Of a DNA stretch of 64,000 bases, positions 36,398 through 45,227 are shown in pieces. The notes under the pieces were generated by a model. It made no database searches and was not told the origin of the DNA. It saw nothing but the letters and a program-made list of their open reading frames with translations. The DNA is taken from the NCBI RefSeq assembly GCF_007860125.1, contig NZ_SJPW01000007.1, forward strand, positions 538,526-602,525, in the 5' to 3' direction. Origin of the DNA: Rubripirellula tenax. GTDB lineage: Bacteria > Planctomycetota > Planctomycetia > Pirellulales > Pirellulaceae. How positions within the stretch are numbered: position 1 is the first letter of the stretch; each line of letters begins with the position of its first letter. The position numbers were made by a program, and so were the translations under genes.

Positions 36398-37545
36398 ACG
36401 ATTCCTACTTCGACGGCACACTCCTGGTACGGCAGCGAAGCTTGCCTTCGTATCGCGTACCTCTGTTTCAGCGACTCGGGCAAATGTGCCGGCGTTTGGT
36501 GTTGATCACATCGCAGTCGCCGACGGAGGACTCGATGGTCGAGGCCGAACAATTGAATCACGCCGAGTGGACTCGATTGACCGGCAAATCGCTGGGCAAA
36601 GGCGTGTCGCTAATTTATTGGCAGTCAGGATTGACTCAAGCGATCCGAAAAGTTGACCCCGATGTCATCATCACCGAAGCCAATCCGCGTTTTGCTGATA
36701 ACGGCCGACTACGGAAGTGGGCCAGCCAGAATCGCTGCCCTTTGCTGGGCTGGGGCTTGGGAACGACAAACTTTTTTGGGCATGGATATACCGGGCTTCG
36801 ACACTGGCATCGCGTTCGAACACTTGCACGATTCGATTCGTTGATCGCGTACGGTTCGCTCGCGAAAAAGCAATATTGCGAGGACCTGGGCTGGTCACCC
36901 GAACGCGTTTACGTTGCTCACAACGCCACGTCTGATGTGCCGCGGATCGACGCGGAAACGCTTCAGCGGCAACAAAACAATCGAATCGGTGAAACGTTTC
37001 ACGTCCTGACAATCGGAAGATTGATCGCAAACAAGAGTCTTGAGTTGTTGCTTGATGCGAGTGCGATCCTGAAGCGTCGTGGCATCCCCATAAAGTTCAC
37101 CTTCGTCGGCGACGGATCACATCGCGAATCCTTGATGGCGTACGCGAAACAACTGGGAGTGACGATCGACTTCCCCGGACACCTTGAAGGAGACTCTCTT
37201 GAAAAAGTCGCTAGTCAAGCTGACCTTTTCGTCTTGCCCGGACTCGGTGGTTTAGCGATTCAACAAGCCATGGCCTTTGGGTTGCCGGTCTGTGTGTCAG
37301 AAGCCGATGGAACAGAGTTTGACCTCGTGCGTTCGGAAAACGGGTGGAAGGTCCCGCCAGGTGACTCCGATGCTATCGCCGAGGTCATTGCCGCTGCTGC
37401 GGCGGACCGTCCAGCAACTTTTCGCATGGGACGTGAATCTCTGCGAATCGCGACCGAAGAGATCAACATCTCGACGATGGCGAGTAAGATGATTCATGCG
37501 GTCAATGAATCGCAACTTATCAAATTTCAAGGTGTAAATCGCTAG
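36394..37545 (+). CDS. GT4-type glycosyltransferase with altered E-x7-E motif
   Basis: 383 residues from ATG 36394, with GGAG about 11 bases upstream. N-terminal half: VRQRSLPSYRVPLFQRLGQ, DVIITEANPRFADNGRL, LLGWGLGTTNFFG. C-terminal half: HVLTIGRLIANKSLELLLDA, FTFVGDGSHRESLMAYA and LFVLPGLGGLAIQQAMAFGL. In the last segment the paired Glu of GT4 enzymes are replaced (Gly and Gln), as in a known subgroup with a PGxxGLAxNQAM pattern. Probably still a transferase. Its stop codon shares one base with the next gene's GTG start. Confidence 0.83.
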   Translation: MNDSYFDGTLLVRQRSLPSYRVPLFQRLGQMCRRLVLITSQSPTEDSMVEAEQLNHAEWTRLTGKSLGKGVSLIYWQSGLTQAIRKVDPDVIITEANPRFADNGRLRKWASQNRCPLLGWGLGTTNFFGHGYTGLRHWHRVRTLARFDSLIAYGSLAKKQYCEDLGWSPERVYVAHNATSDVPRIDAETLQRQQNNRIGETFHVLTIGRLIANKSLELLLDASAILKRRGIPIKFTFVGDGSHRESLMAYAKQLGVTIDFPGHLEGDSLEKVASQADLFVLPGLGGLAIQQAMAFGLPVCVSEADGTEFDLVRSENGWKVPPGDSDAIAEVIAAAAADRPATFRMGRESLRIATEEINISTMASKMIHAVNESQLIKFQGVNR

Positions 37546-38690
37546 TGTCGTTGCGCGTCATCAATCTCGTCGATTCGCGCCGCCAGATCAATTTTGGGGT
37601 TTGGAATGCTGCAATTGCAACGTCGCCGGCGCTGCGAAAATTGGCATCGATCAAATCCGAACTTTGGTTTCCTAGGGAAACCAAAACGGCTATCCCGCCT
37701 GAGTTCCATACTCAGATCGATGGTTTCGAAGAGGTTGCATCTAACTCATCCTTCCGACGCCTGTTGCAGAGTCGGATGCAAGGTGACCTGCCTTTGGTCG
37801 TTGTCAGCCATGGCGCATGGCGAGATCCCACTCGATGGGCGGCCCATGCAAAGAGTCGTGGAATTCCTTGGATCTACACACCGCATGGAATGCTAAAACC
37901 TTGGTGCATGGACCAAAAATGGATCCGGAAAGCGATCTATTTTCGATTTTTCGAAAAGCCGATGCTACAAAAGTGCGATGTCATTCGTGCTGTCAGTTTG
38001 CCGGAGCATCGCGTTTTGGAAACGTTGCTGCCTTACAAGGATGTTGCCACAATTCCTAATGGAATCGAAATGCCGCCTATGACACGCAAGCGAGCTGGCG
38101 GAGTGATACGATTCGTTTTTTTGAGTCGACTTCACAAAGTAAAAGCGGTTACGGAATTGGTGACGGCGTTCTGTCGATCATCGCTTCGAAACAATCCGCA
38201 ATTTGAACTGATCATTGCCGGACCGGACGCGGGTGAGGGCCCTCGGATCCAACAATGCATTCAAAGAACCACTACCAACAATGTTAGCGTACTGGGCGCC
38301 GTCTACGATGACGAGAAGTTTGAATTGTTAGAGTCGTCTGATTTCTTCGTTCTTCCATCCTACAGCGAAGGTTTTCCAACTTCGGTGGTGGAAGCGATGG
38401 GTCGAGGCTGCATACCGATCCTGTCCGAAGGGTGCAGTTTTCCGGAGGCCGAACCGCTGACGATCTTGGCATCTCCCGATGTCGACAGTATCGAGCTGGC
38501 ATTGTTGAAAGCGGCTCATCTATCATCGACAGCCCGCCAAGAGTGGTCCGAATCGGCCGCAAAATTTGTACGGAATTGCTACACGGTTGACCAACTTGCA
38601 CATCGTCAGATTGAGCTTCTGAGGCGTTTGACCAATATGGACCTTCCCATTTGCCCGGCGGTCGAAGTGAGCCAAGTCAATGCAGGCTGA
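37545..38690 (+). CDS. GT4 glycosyltransferase
   Basis: 381 residues from GTG 37545 (TAGTG overlap with the upstream stop). GT-B fold with LVVVSHGAWRDPTRWAAHAK, PWIYTPHGMLKPWCMDQKW and LPEHRVLETLLPYKDVATIP in the N-terminal half. FVFLSRLHKVKAVTELVTAF and FFVLPSYSEGFPTSVVEAMG lie in the second half, with an intact E-x7-E donor motif. This matches a common EPS group whose members add hexoses to the growing repeat unit. It closes the run of transferases before the exosortase gene (113 bp gap). Confidence 0.88.
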   Translation: MSLRVINLVDSRRQINFGVWNAAIATSPALRKLASIKSELWFPRETKTAIPPEFHTQIDGFEEVASNSSFRRLLQSRMQGDLPLVVVSHGAWRDPTRWAAHAKSRGIPWIYTPHGMLKPWCMDQKWIRKAIYFRFFEKPMLQKCDVIRAVSLPEHRVLETLLPYKDVATIPNGIEMPPMTRKRAGGVIRFVFLSRLHKVKAVTELVTAFCRSSLRNNPQFELIIAGPDAGEGPRIQQCIQRTTTNNVSVLGAVYDDEKFELLESSDFFVLPSYSEGFPTSVVEAMGRGCIPILSEGCSFPEAEPLTILASPDVDSIELALLKAAHLSSTARQEWSESAAKFVRNCYTVDQLAHRQIELLRRLTNMDLPICPAVEVSQVNAG

Positions 38691-38803
38691 CAAGGCCAAT
38701 CCACGTTTTGGAAGAGCCATTGCACCAGCGATTGCCGGTTCAGTAACCAACCCGGTCGCCGTTTCGTATTGGATGCAAACGCAATCGTGAAGAACGTAAC
38801 GAA

Positions 38804-40528
38804 ATGATCGAAGCTCACTCACCGACAAGAGAATCGACCGAGCCGTTCGCTGCCTCTTCAGCTTCCGAACCGTTAGTTCGTGAGGAATCCGTCCGCGCAT
38901 TCGTTCTACATCGACGTGATCATGCGGCGGCATGTTTTTGGGGTGCCGTGCTGTCAGGCGTATTGCCGTTTTTGGTTAAGTATTGCGCAGCGATGTGGAA
39001 CCAAGACCTCTACCAGTACTTTCCATTTCTACTGGCGGCCGTCTTTGGGCTAGCCTACTCTCGATTCGACCATCGCCTTTCTCTACCCAACGGATTTTGG
39101 GCTTGTTTCGCGATCGTACTGGCCGTCGGATTCTTGGTGCCTGCTGCGGCATTGCAATCGAGTTGGTTGGGTGCGATCGGATTTATCTTGTTGACGTACA
39201 GCTTTTTGGCGTCACAGACTGGACGCGATGGACGCTCGCTCGCCTATCTGGCGATCCCCATGCTGATGTTCTTACGAGCACCGTTGTTAGCGACTTACAC
39301 CGTAATGAACCGGTTGCAGTTAATCACCACGGACATGTCCAGTATCTTTTTGGATGTGGCGGGTGTGCTTCACAACCAATCGACAAATACGATCGAGCTG
39401 GTTTCGAAGAATTTGTTCGTGGCCGAGGCTTGCAGTGGCGTTCAGTCACTCTTTACCGTTTGCTTTCTGTCTCTCGTGTTGTTGGTCTATCGGCGCCGAT
39501 CATTGGCGGTCGTCCCCGTTTACTTGGTATTCGCTTTTCTATTTGCGATCGCCGGTAACGTAATTCGAGTGACGGCGATCGCATTGGCCGAAGAATGGTT
39601 CCGCGTCGATATCACGACGGGCTTCCACCACGAAGTGGTGGGCTACCTTTGTTTGGCGATCGCGGCGGGCATGCTGGTTTCGTTTGATCATTTGATCGGG
39701 TTGGTACCGGGTTTGACGCCGCGACGCCAGCAGAACGTCGCGGCCGCAACGCCGGTCCTCGGCGCACGCGAAACGAACGAGCCAGCCGAATTTTCGGTTG
39801 CCCGATCGGTACGAGACTTCAATCGTTTCCAACTGATTTCGTCGGGGCTGGCAATCGCATGTGGCCTGGCAATGGTCGTGCGTTATTCGATGAGCGAACC
39901 CGATATTCGACCGGTCGTGGCGACGGACAAGGTCTTGTTCGAACCTTCCCCGAGTTTCTTGAGCAGCGTCAACGCGCCGCTTCGCGTCGTATCCCACGAA
40001 GTCAATCGCGATGCACATGGCAATCGCAATGCGCGGCACGGAATGAATTCGGACGTGTGGACGTGCGGTATCGGATCGCAATCAGGGCAATTCGTACTGA
40101 GCCAGCCGTACATGGGGTGGCACGAGTTAACGATTTGCTACAAGGTGCAAGGCTGGAAGATGACATCTCGCGCGACCGTTGCGGTCGCGGGTGAACGAGA
40201 GCCCGTTGTGGTCGCGGACTTCGACTCTGAAGACGGCGTGCATGGTTGCCTCGTTTTTTCCGGTGTGAATTCAAACGGCAAACTTCCCCGAACACCCGGC
40301 CACTCGCCCTATTCCCGTGTTCTATCGCCCATTTATCCGCTTGTCATGGACGACTTTGCCGAAACATCCGGCAGCGCGCAAACATTGATGCTCCAGTACT
40401 GGATGATACAACCGCAGCCCTTTGACGCTTCGGCGAAGCAGGCTGCCGTCGACGCGATGGTGAAGATTCGCCGGCGTATCGCCGAGGACATCGGCCAAAA
40501 GTTCCAAGACGCTCTGTCGCAAGGCTGA
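38804..40528 (+). CDS. Exosortase fused to an EpsI-like domain (intact catalytic residues)
   Basis: 574 residues. The first 300 form an exosortase with about eight membrane helices and all three catalytic positions: Cys210 in FVAEACSGVQSLFT, Arg255 in AGNVIRVTAIAL and His276 in GFHHEVVGYL. Exosortases are transpeptidase-like membrane proteases that process C-terminally tagged surface proteins (PEP-CTERM and variants) and are usually encoded in EPS loci. After a last helix (about 345-365) the periplasmic C-terminus has QPYMGWHELTICYKVQGWKM and YWMIQPQPFDASAKQ, resembling EpsI/DUF3485. It may belong to the planctomycete XrtU group, but that name is not certain. Followed after 6 bases by a membrane-anchored protein. 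Confidence 0.88.
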   Translation: MIEAHSPTRESTEPFAASSASEPLVREESVRAFVLHRRDHAAACFWGAVLSGVLPFLVKYCAAMWNQDLYQYFPFLLAAVFGLAYSRFDHRLSLPNGFWACFAIVLAVGFLVPAAALQSSWLGAIGFILLTYSFLASQTGRDGRSLAYLAIPMLMFLRAPLLATYTVMNRLQLITTDMSSIFLDVAGVLHNQSTNTIELVSKNLFVAEACSGVQSLFTVCFLSLVLLVYRRRSLAVVPVYLVFAFLFAIAGNVIRVTAIALAEEWFRVDITTGFHHEVVGYLCLAIAAGMLVSFDHLIGLVPGLTPRRQQNVAAATPVLGARETNEPAEFSVARSVRDFNRFQLISSGLAIACGLAMVVRYSMSEPDIRPVVATDKVLFEPSPSFLSSVNAPLRVVSHEVNRDAHGNRNARHGMNSDVWTCGIGSQSGQFVLSQPYMGWHELTICYKVQGWKMTSRATVAVAGEREPVVVADFDSEDGVHGCLVFSGVNSNGKLPRTPGHSPYSRVLSPIYPLVMDDFAETSGSAQTLMLQYWMIQPQPFDASAKQAAVDAMVKIRRRIAEDIGQKFQDALSQG

Positions 40529-40534
40529 TCGGAA

Positions 40535-42316
40535 ATGACGAACGATCTGAATAGCGGAACGCCGAACCCGACGCTGACGAAAAATGACAATCGTGATTTG
40601 ACTTACGCTTCAATCACGATGGTTTTTGCGATCAGTGTCGCATGTGTACTGTTTTACGGGGCATGGTGGCGACGAGCAAAATTGCCGGAAAAGTACCGCG
40701 TCGAACACGACGCAGCAGTGACCCTTTACGAACGTCAAGTTGAAACCGAGATTGAAGATCGCGACCCCGATGGCTTTTTTGAATTGGGATCGCGGGTAGA
40801 CGTACTGTCCAAACGACTGTATCGATTCACAACCGACCCGAGTCGACAATGGCAACGGTCCGAATTCTTGAGAGCCCACGCTCATCGATTGGACCAATTG
40901 GTTCAATCGCCGGATCGTTGGTCGGACCCGGGATTGCTTGAAGATGCGTTACAGAGAATTCGCGGATACTCGGCACAATCGGACGAATTGGCCGAAAAGG
41001 TGATGCGTTCCGAGTCGCCGTTCCAAAGCGAGGCCAACGTGCGTCGTATCGAAGACGCGATTGCACATGCGATGCCTAGTAGAGAATTGGCGCAAGCGTA
41101 CCGAGAGGATCTGCGTGCGATCTGGCAATCCGATGCTGAACGGAAAACCGAAAACACACTTTCGCAATCGCCGACCGAAGCTGCGTTGGTCGCGGACCCA
41201 ATCGCGGCAAAACGGCGAGCTTTGTTGATGATGACAGTCTTGACGATGGAATCGGCTTGGGATTCGGCATCTGCATCAATGCCGTTGATCGCCAACGAGA
41301 CCGATGCCGCCGCGGCGGTTCAAGATTTGGCTGAGTTGAGGTCGGCCGTCGCATCGGAAACGGGTATCGAGGCGCACTTTTTGGATATTGCGCTCATCCT
41401 ATGCCGGGCTCAGATCGAACCGGAGAAAACGGGCGAGTCTTCTTCGGACGTCACGTTGGGCGACGAGGTGGACGCGATCTACACCGATTCGATCATCCGT
41501 CAATCAAAATTGAAAACATCGACGCACGTGATTGATTGGTTGCCTGGCTTGGCTGCGTGCTGTTTGCAGGCCGATTGGTCTCGGGTCAACGAATTGCTTT
41601 CGAAGTTGTCTCGCCAGGACACATTGTCGAACTCCGAAATTTCGATGGTGCGACGATGGACTGCTCGATTGATATGCCGCTTGATCGTTTCTCTGGATCG
41701 TTCGCTTTTGAATGAAGTCGATGGCGCTACCGTTTCCAATGGTTTAAGTTTGGCCATTGCCTTGGATGCAGGTGGTGCAGAGACATGTTCGATGCTGCAT
41801 ACGATCGCACTTTTGCGGTCGGACATTCGCGAACCAAGTGTCGAAGAGGGCATCACATCACGGTTTCATGCTGCGATGGATGCGGCATTGGCGATGCCCA
41901 GCCAGCCTGCGAGTTTTGTTTCAGGTGTGATCGCGACAGGTTTTGACGACGACTCGCAAAGGCAGACCGAGGTCGCCGAGGCTGCTGAGATGCTGCAATC
42001 GGAACTACCGATGCGAGTTGCCTTTGTTGCTCTGTGGCAGTACGGGGTCACCGAAGGGGATTCATCGCCAGAAATAGGCTCTGCCGACGAGGCGTCCCAG
42101 TGGTGCCGAACGCTCGAACTGTTGCTCACATATCCCGAGGCCGATTCGTCCGGCAAAGCGTACTGTCAAATAGCCTTATCAGCGTGGCAGTTTCGCAACG
42201 GGCGCTTTGATGACTCCTATGCGAATTTGCTCCAGGCACGCGACCTTTTGGGTCCGGTTCCAGTTGTGGGACAGCTAGAACGGGCTCATGCCGCTCGCCA
42301 GATGTCAAAGCCGTAA
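40535..42316 (+). CDS. Membrane-anchored helical-repeat (TPR-like) protein following the exosortase
   Basis: 593 residues from ATG 40535, six bases after the exosortase stop. One membrane helix (about 27-45, SITMVFAISVACVLFYGAW) is followed by a long, mostly helical domain, with TPR-like end repeats such as CQIALSAWQFRNGRFDDSYA and LQARDLLGPVPVVGQLERA. No enzyme motif is visible. By position it corresponds to the TPR protein that follows the second, degenerate exosortase, so it probably serves that module as a scaffold. Function not known. Confidence 0.72.
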   Translation: MTNDLNSGTPNPTLTKNDNRDLTYASITMVFAISVACVLFYGAWWRRAKLPEKYRVEHDAAVTLYERQVETEIEDRDPDGFFELGSRVDVLSKRLYRFTTDPSRQWQRSEFLRAHAHRLDQLVQSPDRWSDPGLLEDALQRIRGYSAQSDELAEKVMRSESPFQSEANVRRIEDAIAHAMPSRELAQAYREDLRAIWQSDAERKTENTLSQSPTEAALVADPIAAKRRALLMMTVLTMESAWDSASASMPLIANETDAAAAVQDLAELRSAVASETGIEAHFLDIALILCRAQIEPEKTGESSSDVTLGDEVDAIYTDSIIRQSKLKTSTHVIDWLPGLAACCLQADWSRVNELLSKLSRQDTLSNSEISMVRRWTARLICRLIVSLDRSLLNEVDGATVSNGLSLAIALDAGGAETCSMLHTIALLRSDIREPSVEEGITSRFHAAMDAALAMPSQPASFVSGVIATGFDDDSQRQTEVAEAAEMLQSELPMRVAFVALWQYGVTEGDSSPEIGSADEASQWCRTLELLLTYPEADSSGKAYCQIALSAWQFRNGRFDDSYANLLQARDLLGPVPVVGQLERAHAARQMSKP

Positions 42317-42601
42317 CCCTTGGTCCGCCCGGGGAACCATTGCCAGGAATTAGCGTCTTAACGGTTATAACGAAGATTGCTCTTACTATTGCCTTGGCGC
42401 TTGCTAGTCGCCGCAATTTGAGCTTGTTTTCGACGCTATCACGTTAGACTAGAGGCGTTCTCTACGTTCCTCGCTTGTCGGCGTGGTTGGCCTGAGAAGG
42501 TAGTGCACCTTTTCGCCGGTCGACCGCACTTCGGACAGGGCAGGGAAAGTAAGTTTCATGCCAACCATCCCCACCAACTTTTACCCCGCAGAATCTTCCG
42601 G

Positions 42602-45070
42602 ATGAAAGTGCAACAGCTTACCGAGCCACGATTTTCTGATCCGAGTGGCGCTTTTGCAGCCCCTTCGGAAGCCGAAGACAAGGCCGTCAACATCGCCGAT
42701 GCCGTCTGGCGATATCGATGGGCGGTCGCGATTCCGGTTGTCGTCGGTGCCGTATGTGGCCTGCTAATTTACTTGCAATTGCCGGAAACCTATCGCAGCA
42801 CGACTCGCTTGATGATCGAGTCCGATAACCAAGCAGTCTTGGAATCGAAGAGTGGCGACGTGGTCGGTGGCGTTCCAGGACTGGACATCGTCGAGTCGCA
42901 ACTGTTTAGCGATCGAGTGATGGCAACCGCATTCGGCAACGAACGGATGCGCCCGTTCCAAGTTGAGTTCGAAAGCAACCTTCGCGAGTTCAATGAAGTT
43001 GCGATCAAATCACTCGAACTCGAACCCGAGGTGGATGACCTTCGCACCGCCCAGTCGGTGGTTGCATTGCTGCACTTCGAAAGCGATGTCGAAGAGTTGT
43101 GCCAACCCGTTGTGCAATCGTTTAGCGAATCGCTTCAGGCTTACTACAACGAAAACTATAAGAGCAATCGTGGCGACTTGATCAACTTGATCGCCAAGGG
43201 AATGGAGCAACTCCACCCGAAAATGCTGGACTTGGAAGCACGTTACCGCGAATTTCGTCGCGACGCACCTTTGGCTTGGGATTCCGAAGGAATCGCTATC
43301 AACCCGCACCGGGAACGGCAACTTTTCCTCGTCGGTCGTCGCAGTGAAGTCGTCGAAAAACTACGCGAGAAAGCTGTCGAGGTCGCGGCGCTCGAATCGA
43401 TCATTCGCGAGTCCAAGTCGGATCCGCTTCTGGCGCTCAATATCATTGGCGAATTATTGGGCAAGAGTTTTTCGATGCCCAGCACGCAAGGACGCCTGGA
43501 AGACCTGCAGCAAGGCGACGCCGAGCTAGCGAAAAACAACCTGGCCCAAGAATTGGTGCCGTTGATGATCGAACGAAACAAGTTCGAAGCCGAATACGGA
43601 CCAAGTCACCCCTCGGTCAAAGTGCTTGATTCGCAGCTTGAGACGATGCGAAGCGAACTCAAGAAACTGGTTGAAGCGAAAACGTCTCGCGTGATGGAAC
43701 TGATGAGCGAAACCTTAGCCGATCCAAGGGAGCGCGCCGTCGAGGCCGTGAGCGCCGTAGTCCTGGCATCGAAAGCACAGGTTGAACTGTTGAATTCGCA
43801 AGTCCGAGAGTTAGACGAACAGATTGCGGTTGAGCGACAATCGGCCGCCAAGTTGGCCCAATTCGAACAGGAAAATCACGCACAACTTCGCGAGATCGAA
43901 CGGACTCGCGAGTTGCTCGACCAACTCGAAGAACAAATGGCTCGCGTCAATCTGGTCGAAGACGAACGAGGCACGCGAGTGATCGAATTGACGGCTCCTT
44001 CGCTGGCGTACAAAGTCGGACCAAGTTTGATCAAGACTGTTGGTGCGGGAAGCATTTTGGGCATCCTGCTCGGTTGTGGCTTGGCGATCTTGCTTGAGAA
44101 AAATGCCAATACGTTCCGCGATCCCGACGAAATTGCCGACATTTTGGGCGTCCCAGTCCTCACTCACATCCCCTTCTTTAAAGGCAAGGTGAAAAAGAGC
44201 ATCAAGGGAGACATGAACCCGTACGAGAAATTCGACGGGTCGTTGGCGGTCGTTCACATGCCAGCATCGATTCCCGCCGAGGCGATTCGCTCGTGCCGTA
44301 CTTCGGTGTTCTTTGAACTGGCAGGTTCCGGTGGCAAGGTCATCCAAGTTACCAGCCCGTTGCCCGGTGACGGGAAGAGTACCATTGCCGGAAACCTGGC
44401 CTGCTCGATCGCCCAAAGCGGTAAGCGGACATTGGTTATCGATTGTGACCTTCGCCGGCCTCAATTGACAGACAACTTTGATATGGCGGATCAGCGCGGA
44501 TTGACGCATGTCCTCAATTGTGAATGCGAACCGCTTGACGCCTGTCACGCCACGCCGCTTCGAAACTTGTTCGTGATGCCAAGCGGTGCGATCCCGGCAA
44601 ACCCGGCCGAAGCGTTGACGTTGCCCGAAATGGGCAACATGATGGAAATGCTGCGAGAGAAATTTGATTACATCCTTTTGGATACACCGCCACTTTTGGT
44701 CGTGACCGACCCTAGCATCACGGCCAGCTTGGTCGATGGAGTGGTTGTGGCACTGCGGATTCGCCGCAAGAGCCGTCACAACGCGAAAGAATCGCTCAGT
44801 ATTCTGCGTTCAGTTCATGCTCGGATCCTGGGCATCGTCATCAATAACTCGGACGAAGCCGGATCGAGCGATGGATACCGCGGCTACGGATACTATCGCT
44901 ACGGTCGCCACACCAGTCGCTACTATCGATCGGGCAAGGCCGGGAAGTCCCAAAAGCAGTCTCAGCCGCTTATCATTTCGGGCAGGGGATCGCGTACAGC
45001 TCCTGCGGCCGCGCAAGCGACTCAAACCGCGATGGGCTACGAAGGACACGATGATCATCTGGACTCGTAG
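42602..45070 (+). CDS. Wzz chain-length regulator fused to a BY-type tyrosine autokinase
   Basis: 822 residues from ATG 42602; a GTG frame opens at 42503 without Wzz features. The Wzz part has TM1 (about 42-62), a long periplasmic coiled coil and TM2 (about 479-500, SILGILLGCGLAILLEK). The cytoplasmic kinase is complete: Walker A TSPLPGDGKST (about 584-594), Walker A-prime TLVIDCDLRRPQ, Walker B YILLDTPPLLVV, and a C-terminal Tyr cluster (SDGYRGYGYYRYGRHTSRYY). BY-kinases phosphorylate this cluster and thereby control polymer length and export. It lies between the two exosortase modules and is followed by a terminator. It is the active counterpart of the degenerate protein at 13526. Confidence 0.93.
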   Translation: MKVQQLTEPRFSDPSGAFAAPSEAEDKAVNIADAVWRYRWAVAIPVVVGAVCGLLIYLQLPETYRSTTRLMIESDNQAVLESKSGDVVGGVPGLDIVESQLFSDRVMATAFGNERMRPFQVEFESNLREFNEVAIKSLELEPEVDDLRTAQSVVALLHFESDVEELCQPVVQSFSESLQAYYNENYKSNRGDLINLIAKGMEQLHPKMLDLEARYREFRRDAPLAWDSEGIAINPHRERQLFLVGRRSEVVEKLREKAVEVAALESIIRESKSDPLLALNIIGELLGKSFSMPSTQGRLEDLQQGDAELAKNNLAQELVPLMIERNKFEAEYGPSHPSVKVLDSQLETMRSELKKLVEAKTSRVMELMSETLADPRERAVEAVSAVVLASKAQVELLNSQVRELDEQIAVERQSAAKLAQFEQENHAQLREIERTRELLDQLEEQMARVNLVEDERGTRVIELTAPSLAYKVGPSLIKTVGAGSILGILLGCGLAILLEKNANTFRDPDEIADILGVPVLTHIPFFKGKVKKSIKGDMNPYEKFDGSLAVVHMPASIPAEAIRSCRTSVFFELAGSGGKVIQVTSPLPGDGKSTIAGNLACSIAQSGKRTLVIDCDLRRPQLTDNFDMADQRGLTHVLNCECEPLDACHATPLRNLFVMPSGAIPANPAEALTLPEMGNMMEMLREKFDYILLDTPPLLVVTDPSITASLVDGVVVALRIRRKSRHNAKESLSILRSVHARILGIVINNSDEAGSSDGYRGYGYYRYGRHTSRYYRSGKAGKSQKQSQPLIISGRGSRTAPAAAQATQTAMGYEGHDDHLDS

Positions 45071-45130
45071 CAAGCCCTGCTGACCGCCAAAATCTCAGCG
45101 GTCACACCGGATCGATTCGATACCATATCG

Positions 45131-45160
45131 GGGCCGTAATATTGCGGCCTCGTTTTTTTT
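45131..45160 (+). terminator. Rho-independent terminator after the BY-kinase gene
   Basis: GGCCG (45132-45136) and CGGCC (45145-45149) close a stem extended by A-T pairs, followed by eight T residues. It lies 61 bases after the kinase stop. The next gene therefore probably has its own promoter. Confidence 0.82.
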
Positions 45161-45174
45161 ACCTTGATTGATTT

Positions 45175-45196
45175 GTGAACGGTCTTGATCGTTCAC
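45175..45196. promoter_or_regulatory. Inverted repeat upstream of the degenerate exosortase gene
   Basis: GTGAACG, 8 bases, then CGTTCAC make a perfect 7-bp inverted repeat that ends 31 bases before the start codon and begins 15 bases after the terminator T-tract. Placement suits an operator or leader hairpin. The binding factor is unknown. Confidence 0.55.
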
Positions 45197-45227
45197 TTGA
45201 TTTTTCCCCTTTACGAAGCTCAGACGA

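Noticed and set aside
43811..44779. 322-codon minus-strand open frame
   Set aside because: Antisense to the BY-kinase gene, which has complete motifs; a shadow.
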